Shown here piece after piece: positions 44,355-50,438 of a DNA stretch of 50,438 nucleotides (positions within the stretch are counted from its first letter, which is position 1; the number at the start of each line of letters is the position of its first letter). Source of the stretch: Caulobacteraceae bacterium. GTDB lineage: Bacteria > Pseudomonadota > Alphaproteobacteria > Caulobacterales > Caulobacteraceae. Location of the stretch: contig JANXTX010000202.1 in the NCBI GenBank assembly GCA_025352165.1, forward strand, positions 1-50,438, in the 5' to 3' direction. The position numbers and the translations under genes are program-made. A model generated the notes under the pieces. The model had not been told where the DNA came from. It ran no database searches and was given only the letters and a program-made list of their open reading frames with translations.

Positions 44355-45044
44355 TTGTCAAATGATGGCAGTAGTCTCGACCGTGGTCCGAGCTGGCGGG
44401 CGCCGCGCGTGACGCTTGACCTCGTTTCGACGCTGGTGGCCCACTATGGCTATTATGTCGTGTTTTTTTCGATCCTCGTCGCCAGCGCCGGGATTCCGTT
44501 ACCGGCGGGGGAGCTTCTGATCGCCGCCGCTATCTATGCATCGCATACCCATCGGCTGGACATTGTCGTGCTGGCGAGCGGCGCGGGCGTGATGGCTCTC
44601 GCCGGCGGGGTGATTGGCTACGGTGTCGGGCGCTCGGTCGGAGCGGCCTCGCTGGCGCGTTATGGCGGGGCAATTGGCCTCGGACCCTCCCGGTTGAGGC
44701 TTGGTCAATATCTGTTCCTCACGCACGGCGGAAAGATCGTATTCTTTCTGCGGTTTGTCGCGCTGCTTAGCCCGTTCGGCGGCCTGCTTGCGGGGGTAAA
44801 TCGCATGCCCTGGATCCGCTTCGTCGTCGTCAACACATTTGGCGCGATCACCTGGGCCATCAGCATGGCCGCCGGCGGCTACATGTTCGGTGCATTGTTC
44901 TCGTCGGTGGGAAGACCTGTCGGACTCGCGGCGCTCGCACTGGCGGCGGTAATGGCGTTCGGGACCCTGATCTATTTGCATCGCCAGGGCGCGAGTCTGC
45001 AGGCCAAGGCCGACGCCATGCTGTCTGGAGACCGAGGCGTCTGA
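44355..45044 (+). CDS. DedA-family membrane protein
   Basis: ASAGIPLPAGELLIAAAIYAS; GKIVFFLRFVALLSPFGGLLAGVNRMPWIRFVVVNTFGAITWA. The start may be internal. Confidence 0.88.
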   Translation: MSNDGSSLDRGPSWRAPRVTLDLVSTLVAHYGYYVVFFSILVASAGIPLPAGELLIAAAIYASHTHRLDIVVLASGAGVMALAGGVIGYGVGRSVGAASLARYGGAIGLGPSRLRLGQYLFLTHGGKIVFFLRFVALLSPFGGLLAGVNRMPWIRFVVVNTFGAITWAISMAAGGYMFGALFSSVGRPVGLAALALAAVMAFGTLIYLHRQGASLQAKADAMLSGDRGV

Positions 45045-45261
45045 GCCGGGAGCTCGCCGCCAACCCACCTGGAAACGGATGTGAGATCCGTAGGATTGGG
45101 GACGCAATGCGTTCCCGCACGCCGATCGCAACCCGGATCAACGTTGCCGGGGCCCAGGAGCGGATTGACGAAAATTAACGTTGCGCCGCAGCATTTCCGG
45201 TTGCGGGTGCGAGGATGGCTTCCTATTTAAACATTGTTAACATGAAAGAGGAGATTGTCTC

Positions 45262-45327
45262 ATGTTCGCAGCGATTTTCGTTGTAGGAACGTTCGGCGCT
45301 ATTTTTGCTACTTTGCGGGCGGCATAG
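45262..45327 (+). CDS. Candidate 21-aa hydrophobic small protein
   Basis: Manual translation ATG..TAG: MFAAIFVVGTFGAIFATLRAA*, preceded by a purine-rich AGAGGAG (Shine-Dalgarno-like) about 10 nt upstream. Confidence 0.4.
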   Translation: MFAAIFVVGTFGAIFATLRAA

Positions 45328-45362
45328 CGTGTGCACATCCGGAGCCAAGGCTTCGACCGAAC

Positions 45363-45402
45363 GGGCGTTCGACCTAAAGATATTGTAGGGGGTCGGACGC
45401 CC
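45363..45402. other. Strong intergenic stem-loop (12-bp stem, 16-nt loop)
   Basis: gggcgttcgacc (45363-45374) pairs with ggtcggacgccc (45391-45402), with 11 Watson-Crick pairs and one G.U. No U-tract follows on the plus strand. Confidence 0.6.
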
Positions 45403-45726
45403 TACGGTCCTACTTGCACCAGCGCGCGGATTCTCGGGATTACCGGCAATCTATTACTTTAATGTCGGGATAGCGGAAATTTCTATGTTGGCCGCCGGCG
45501 CCGCACGCTGATAAACGGCGCTGCAATATTCGCGGACCTTTACCTACCTCAACCCATAGGCCTTGCGCACCAACCGCCGCGGTGGCTTCGAGTTGTCGGC
45601 ATGCCATTCAGACGCACTCTGTGACGCTGTGACGCCGGCCATCATTTCTCAATCGGGCCGACTGGGCGCAAGAGCCACGATGGACTACACATTTTATGCA
45701 GTTTCTCAGCGGCAAGGCATAGATCA

Positions 45727-46359
45727 TTGGCGTCAACCCCCCTGGGATCCGATTCGCCGGTGAGACCGCGACGTCGTCGCCGCACACCGGATGAAGCGCG
45801 CAAGGAGGCCCTGGCGAGCGCCCGTGCATTGCTGCAGGCGGGTGGTCCTACCGCTGTGACGTTGAAGGCGGTGGCGGACGACATCGGCGTTACACACGTA
45901 AATCTCATCCACCATTTCGGCTCCGCGGCCGGGCTGCAGTCGGCGCTGATGGCGACCATGGTCCGGGAGCTGACAGACAGGCTCGCGGCCGCCGTCGTGC
46001 ATCTGCGGTCAGCGGAAGGAGCCCCGCGCGCGCTCGTGGACAAGGTGTTTGACGCCATGGACATGGGTGGCGCTGGACGGCTGGCCGCCTGGTTGGCCCT
46101 GGTGCAGGACGCACGGCATCTCGAACCGGTACAGGCCGCGATCAGCGACCTGGTCCTGGCAATTCACGAGAAGTTTCCCGATGAAGGCGCCAACAAACTG
46201 CAGCGCATCCAGCGCGCGGTGCTTTTCATAGCCCTCTGCGCTTTTGGCGACGCGGTCGTTGGCGGTCCCCTGCGCGCGTTGTTGGACCAGTCCGACGATG
46301 TTCCCCGCGAAATCGTCGCGCGGTTGCTCGTGGGATTTCTCGATCAACCCGCCCTGTAA
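45727..46359 (+). CDS. TetR-family transcriptional regulator
   Basis: RRRRRTPDEARKEALASARALLQAGGPTAVTLKAVADDIGVTHVNLIHHFGSAAGLQSALM helix-turn-helix. Start uncertain (TTG here, downstream GTG possible). Confidence 0.88.
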   Translation: MASTPLGSDSPVRPRRRRRTPDEARKEALASARALLQAGGPTAVTLKAVADDIGVTHVNLIHHFGSAAGLQSALMATMVRELTDRLAAAVVHLRSAEGAPRALVDKVFDAMDMGGAGRLAAWLALVQDARHLEPVQAAISDLVLAIHEKFPDEGANKLQRIQRAVLFIALCAFGDAVVGGPLRALLDQSDDVPREIVARLLVGFLDQPAL

Positions 46360-46406
46360 GGCGCGCCTGTCTCAGGTCCGAATGGAACCATTTGAGCCTT
46401 AAAACC

Positions 46407-47207
46407 CTAGCGACCTTTGAACTCCGCGGGCCGTTTGGCGAGAAAGGCAGCGACGCCCTCCCGGAAATCTTCGGTCTTGCCGGCGGTACGCTGCGCCTGG
46501 CGCTCACGATGCAGTTGTGCGGCCCAATCAGAATCCATCGACGCCCACAGGGTCTGCCGGCTCAGTCCGAGCGATGCCGGGCCCTCGGCTAGCGCGCGCG
46601 CCAGGGTCATGGCGGTCGACATCAGATCCGCGTCCGGGACAACCCGATTGACGAGGCCCCAATCGAGGGCCTGGGCCGCGGGCACGCGTTCGCCAAGCAA
46701 GGCCATTTCCATCGCGCGCGCCTTGCCGATCATCCGAGGCAGCAGATACGTCGAGCCTCCATCGGGGACGAGGCCGATGCGTCGGAAAGCCTGCAGGAAA
46801 TAGGCGGACTCGGCGGCGACGATCAGGTCGCCCAACAAGGCAAGCGAACAGCCAACGCCCGCGGCGGCGCCGTTGACGGCCGTGACCATCGGCACCGGCA
46901 TCTCGCGGATATAGGTAACCAGCGGATTATAGACGGTTTCCAGTCCGGCGCCGGCGTCGGGCAGGCCGTCACCGTCGAGCTTGCCGCCGCCAGGACCGGC
47001 CTGAAGGTTGGCGCCGGAGCAGAAGCCGCGCCCCTCGCCGGTCAGCACTATGGCCCGCGCCGCTTCCTCGCCAACCGCGGCCTTCTTGAAGGCCTCCAGC
47101 AGTTCAGCCGCGAGGTCCATGCCGGCGGCGTTCATCGTGGTGGGATCGGCGAGTGTAATGATGGTGATGGCGCCCTCGCGCGCCACCTTGATCTTCTGAT
47201 AGCTCAT
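46407..47207 (-). CDS. Enoyl-CoA hydratase/isomerase family protein
   Basis: ARAIVLTGEGRGFCSGANLQ; MPVPMVTAVNGAAAGVGCSLALLGDLIVAAESAYFLQAFRRIGLVPDGGSTYLLPR. Confidence 0.94.
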   Translation of the reverse strand: MSYQKIKVAREGAITIITLADPTTMNAAGMDLAAELLEAFKKAAVGEEAARAIVLTGEGRGFCSGANLQAGPGGGKLDGDGLPDAGAGLETVYNPLVTYIREMPVPMVTAVNGAAAGVGCSLALLGDLIVAAESAYFLQAFRRIGLVPDGGSTYLLPRMIGKARAMEMALLGERVPAAQALDWGLVNRVVPDADLMSTAMTLARALAEGPASLGLSRQTLWASMDSDWAAQLHRERQAQRTAGKTEDFREGVAAFLAKRPAEFKGR

Positions 47208-47358
47208 GGGTCGTCCTCCGCTGGGGCCGTTAATCTTTGTCTCTACCTAGGGGGTCGCTTACCCTAAGGTCGTCAAGCCCGCCAGGAAAGGTGGAGCGGC
47301 ATTTCTATGCCGGAGTTAGCGCTGTATGGCGGGGTGAATCGTTTGTGTAGGAGCCGCC

Positions 47359-48126
47359 ATGGACCTTGAAGGCATTGTGAATTTCCGGGACTTCGGCGGC
47401 ATGCCGGGGGCCGACGGGCGATCGGTTCGTCGTGACGTTCTTTTCCGCTCCGGGCACCTTGCGAGCGCGACGGAGGCTGACGTCCGGCGATTGGAGGAGC
47501 TCGATTTCTCGCTGTTCGTCGATCTGCGCCGGCCTCCCGAGCGCGTGCGCGATCCGGCGCGCAGGCCGGAGGCGCCCCGCGCAAAGCTCATAGAACACCA
47601 GGGGCCGACTGAAAACGCGGTGGCCCCACACCTGGCGTTCCTGTCGGAACCCGGCGCAACACCGGAACGTGTGACCGAACAGATGATCGTGGGCTACCGC
47701 TACTATCCTTTCGATCCCCACTACGTTGCCGTCTACCGCGACTATTTTCCGCGTTTGGCCAGTCTGGATGGCCCGGTGCTGATCAATTGCCACGCCGGCA
47801 AGGACCGCACGGGCTTCCTTTGCGCGCTGACCCTGCACGTGCTGGGTGTGCCTCGCGATTATATCTTCGATGACTATCTGGCCACCAATCGACACAACCG
47901 CGCGGATGACCGCCTGACGGAAATGGCGGCGCAGTTCGAAGCCAACCATGGCCACAGGCCTTCAGACGCGCTCCTTCTGCGCATGATGTCGGTTGATGAA
48001 GTATACCTTGAGGCAGCGTTCGACGCGATCGCGGAAACGCACGGCGACACCAACAGCTACCTATCCGAGGTCGTAGGCCTCGGACCGAAATTGCGGGACC
48101 GCATCAGGGCGCGCCTTCTGGAATAA
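47359..48126 (+). CDS. Tyrosine-protein phosphatase (PTP/IphP-like)
   Basis: GIVNFRDFGGMPGADGRSVRRDVLFRSGHL; catalytic loop INCHAGKDRTGFLCALTLHVLGV. Confidence 0.94.
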   Translation: MDLEGIVNFRDFGGMPGADGRSVRRDVLFRSGHLASATEADVRRLEELDFSLFVDLRRPPERVRDPARRPEAPRAKLIEHQGPTENAVAPHLAFLSEPGATPERVTEQMIVGYRYYPFDPHYVAVYRDYFPRLASLDGPVLINCHAGKDRTGFLCALTLHVLGVPRDYIFDDYLATNRHNRADDRLTEMAAQFEANHGHRPSDALLLRMMSVDEVYLEAAFDAIAETHGDTNSYLSEVVGLGPKLRDRIRARLLE

Positions 48127-48132
48127 AACTCC

Positions 48133-48181
48133 TGGTGGAGCCGTGGGGAATCGAACCCCAGACCTCCTCATTGCGAATGAG
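48133..48181 (-). other. 3' fragment of tRNA-Ala(CGC), probable attachment site
   Basis: Reverse complement ctcattcgcaatgaggaggtctggggttcgattccccacggctccacca: anticodon loop TTCGCAA, T-arm TGGGG-TTCGATT-CCCCA, acceptor tail CGGCTCCACCA. The 5' half is absent. Confidence 0.8.
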
Positions 48182-48346
48182 AAGACATAGAGTTTCCCAA
48201 GGTTTCTGGACGTATCTTGCACGATATAAATCGTCGTAAAAACAAATAGTTCCGTCGATGTCGGTTTTTCGACGCTTCCTCGAGTTTCGCCCGCGTGGTA
48301 TCAATATGGTACCGGAAGTGATTGGTGCTTCGGTCGGAGCGATGCC

Positions 48347-49666
48347 ATGGCGGATACGAAAACGGCCCGCATTACAAAGAGGGTAGTGGAGGCCGCCGCC
48401 GCGCCGGTGACCGGCGAGGCCAGGATCTGGGATGGCGACATCAAGGGCTTTTTCCTCCGCGTCTATCCGACGGGGCGGCGGGTCTATGCGCTGAAGTACC
48501 GGCAGGGAACCGCCCAGAGAGTCATGACGATCGGGACGCATGGATCTCCGTGGACGCCGGAGAACGCCCGGAATCGGGCGCGCGAAGCGCTGGAGACAGT
48601 CCACCGGGGCGAGGACCCCGCCGCGGAAAAGCGGAAGGCGAGGGAGGCGTTGACGGTCAAGGAGCTGATCGAGACCTACGTGACCGACGGTCCCGCCACC
48701 AAGCTCGACAAACGCGAATCGACCTGGGTCGACGACGCCTCGAATCTGCGATGTCACATCGAACCCCTGCTCGGCCGACGGCCGGCGTGCGCGGTGACCT
48801 CGGAGGAAGCGGCCAGAGCGATCAGCGACATCGCCGCCGGCAGGACCGCGACGTCCGCGGTCAAGAGTGGAAAGAAGCGTGGCCGCATCGTCGTGAAAGG
48901 CGGAGAAGGGGTGGCGAGGCGAACCAAACTCACGGCCGCGGCGATGTTCGCTTGGGGATTGGACCACAATCGGATCAAGGGCGAAAATCCATTCTCAAAG
49001 GTGAAGCTCTCGGCGCCGTCCACGAAGGAGCGATTCCTCAGCCGCGAGGAGGCGTTGCGACTCTTTGCGGCGCTCACCGATCTTGAAGCTGAAGAGAGGA
49101 TCGGCACAACGTTCGCGGATGCCATCCGGCTCCTCCTCCTGACGGGAGCCAGGAAAACGGAAATCCTGGGCCTCAAGTGGAGCGAGGTGGACTGGGAGTG
49201 GAGTCAACTGAGGCTGCCCCCTGAACGAACAAAAGCCGGAGGTAAAACGGGTGTGAGGCGGATCACCATATCGCCGCCAGCCTCCGAAATCCTAGAGCGC
49301 CGCCAACGGGCTCACAACGAGTTGGGCGAATTCGTCTTCCCGGCCAAATCAAAGGCTGGACACGCGATTGCGATTCGTCGGCCGTTCCTCGCCGCCTGTA
49401 AAAGAGCCGAGCTTACCGATGTCCGGGTCCACGATCTCAGGCATTCGTTCGCGAGCTTCGCTGTGGCCGACGGCGCCAGCCTCTTCCTCGTCGGAAAGCT
49501 TCTTGGCCACGCAAGCACGCGCACGACGGAACGCTATGCCCACCTGTCGGGCGACCCGCTCCTTGGCGCCGTGACATCGATCGGACGGGTCCTCGTGCCG
49601 GAACCGGCGGAACCTGCGGACGGAACGAAAAAGAATGAGCACGAGAGCGATTTCGTCTGCTTGTGA
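48347..49666 (+). CDS. Tyrosine-type site-specific integrase
   Basis: ITKRVVEAAAAPVTGEARIWDGDIKGFFLRVYPTGRRVYALKYR; TGARKTEILGLKW; VHDLRHSFASFAVADGASLFLVGKLLGHASTRTTERYAHL. Confidence 0.96.
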   Translation: MADTKTARITKRVVEAAAAPVTGEARIWDGDIKGFFLRVYPTGRRVYALKYRQGTAQRVMTIGTHGSPWTPENARNRAREALETVHRGEDPAAEKRKAREALTVKELIETYVTDGPATKLDKRESTWVDDASNLRCHIEPLLGRRPACAVTSEEAARAISDIAAGRTATSAVKSGKKRGRIVVKGGEGVARRTKLTAAAMFAWGLDHNRIKGENPFSKVKLSAPSTKERFLSREEALRLFAALTDLEAEERIGTTFADAIRLLLLTGARKTEILGLKWSEVDWEWSQLRLPPERTKAGGKTGVRRITISPPASEILERRQRAHNELGEFVFPAKSKAGHAIAIRRPFLAACKRAELTDVRVHDLRHSFASFAVADGASLFLVGKLLGHASTRTTERYAHLSGDPLLGAVTSIGRVLVPEPAEPADGTKKNEHESDFVCL

Positions 49667-49810
49667 CTCATTGCTTCCGTTGGGAACGTCCGCCCCCGGG
49701 CGGGGAGGGATGACACTTCCTAGGGGAGTCAGACCCCCACCTTCCCTAAATCGTAGGTGAATTTCCAAACTCGGCTCTTCGTAATCGCGCCGAACGCTCG
49801 AAGTTCACGC

Positions 49811-50146
49811 CTACATGAACAGGCGATACGGATACACGTTTCTCGGCAAGTCCGGCACGTTCGCGATCGTGCGCGCCAAACGCTGCGAATACCGAATGCT
49901 CACGGGCACCGGGTCGTAAAGAGCGTCGTTGTTCCAATCCATTTTGGTAAGCGCAAGCGCCTCGAACGCGGTGATTTCGAGTGGCCCACTCCCGGCATGA
50001 CGCACGAGCTGCAGGGGGCGCGGGATACTCTTCTTCCCCTGATAGTAGTCGCCGGTCGTCGAAACCTCGGGTGCGTTGCCGGCAACCCAGACGAGTGCCG
50101 AATTGCCGGAACGCACCACCATCGTCCCACGCGGAACGGGATAGTT
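49811..50146 (-). pseudogene. C-terminal remnant of a prokaryotic Argonaute (PIWI domain end)
   Basis: NYPVPRGTMVVRSGNSALVWVAGNAPEVSTTGDYYQGKKSIPRPLQLVRHAGSGPLEITAFEALALTKMDWNNDALYDPVPVSIRYSQRLARTIANVPDLPRNVYPYRLFM*: RGT...ALxWxxG, IPxPLxLxRHxGxG, LALTKMxWNN and terminal YRxFM match pAgo PIWI C-termini. Upstream sequence in the same frame is not PIWI-like. Confidence 0.65.
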
Positions 50147-50438
50147 CGATGGCCGGGTGGGCGCCGCAGCCCTCGCGGAAGGCCGCGGTGTGCCTCGGGC
50201 AGGCGGCTGGGTCGGCGGGCTTGTTCGATCGCGCCCACATCGCCCCGAGCGCACGTTCATCACCCCCAAGATCCGGATCGTCTCGGTCCTCGGCGTCCAA
50301 GGCGCGGGATGTGTCGGCGCCGCGGAGGATGGCTTGCGTGTAGGTGTGTGGCGTCGAATGGGAGCGGAGGATCACCTCGCGTGCGGCCAGAGCGCCCGCA
50401 AGAAGAGCCACCAGGACGCCCAATGCGATCAGCAGGAG
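50147..50438 (-). pseudogene. Partial small membrane-anchored hypothetical protein, N-terminus outside the window, C-terminus disrupted
   Basis: Minus strand reads LLLIALGVLVALLAGALAAREVILRSHSTPHTYTQAILRGADTSRALDAEDRDDPDLGGDERALGAMWARSNKPADPAACPRHTAAFREGCGA..., then enters the Argonaute-like segment in the wrong frame. Confidence 0.45.

Noticed and set aside
48104-48967. Minus-strand ORF of 287 aa across the tRNA-Ala fragment
   Set aside because: Overlaps the integrase and the tRNA fragment in antisense; no coding motif.
49680-49740. GC-rich inverted sequence (cgcccccgggcgg) after the integrase as a terminator
   Set aside because: Short stem without a clear U-tract; not enough to call a terminator.
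49811-50269. ORF 49811..50269 taken as one intact 152-aa protein
   Set aside because: Only the C-terminal 111 aa look PIWI-like; the first part (MGVMNVRSGRCGRDRTSPPTQPPARG...) is compositionally an out-of-frame reading of the overlapping membrane-protein gene.

Overview
The window looks like about 44.5 kb of alphaproteobacterial-type core chromosome (about 3.6-48.1 kb) lying between the ends of two different tRNA-targeted integrative elements. Left edge (1 to about 2.5 kb): a C-terminal transposase scrap, an ankyrin-like ORF and a minus-strand tyrosine integrase next to a 3' fragment of tRNA-Gly(CCC). A second, shorter tRNA-like 3' fragment at about 3.53 kb closes off a 1-kb segment holding a small unknown protein and a tightly coupled retropepsin-like aspartic protease. 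The core carries: an MBL hydrolase, a sulfotransferase-like protein, a four-gene RND efflux operon, rfbD, a sugar transferase, a serine hydrolase, gltB/gltD, a phytoene-desaturase-like FAD protein with a Rieske oxygenase, glycosyltransferases, ygfZ-like, tag, rnhB, DUF2332, a Trm112-like/LON-substrate-binding/YbbN-like run, a ProX-like deacylase, DUF6065, rpmJ, folE, a GapR-like protein, an ABC1 kinase, an alpha/beta hydrolase, a cytochrome aa3 subunit IV-like protein, pntAA/pntAB/pntB, DedA, TetR, enoyl-CoA hydratase and a tyrosine phosphatase. Right edge (48.13 kb onward): a 3' fragment of tRNA-Ala(CGC), a second tyrosine integrase, and on the minus strand a stretch that reads like the C-terminal end of a prokaryotic Argonaute PIWI domain, apparently joined out of frame to the remains of a small membrane-anchored protein gene. 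The Argonaute remnant and the retropepsin pair are the most interesting signals. All family calls come from reading translated motifs by eye; no database search was run.
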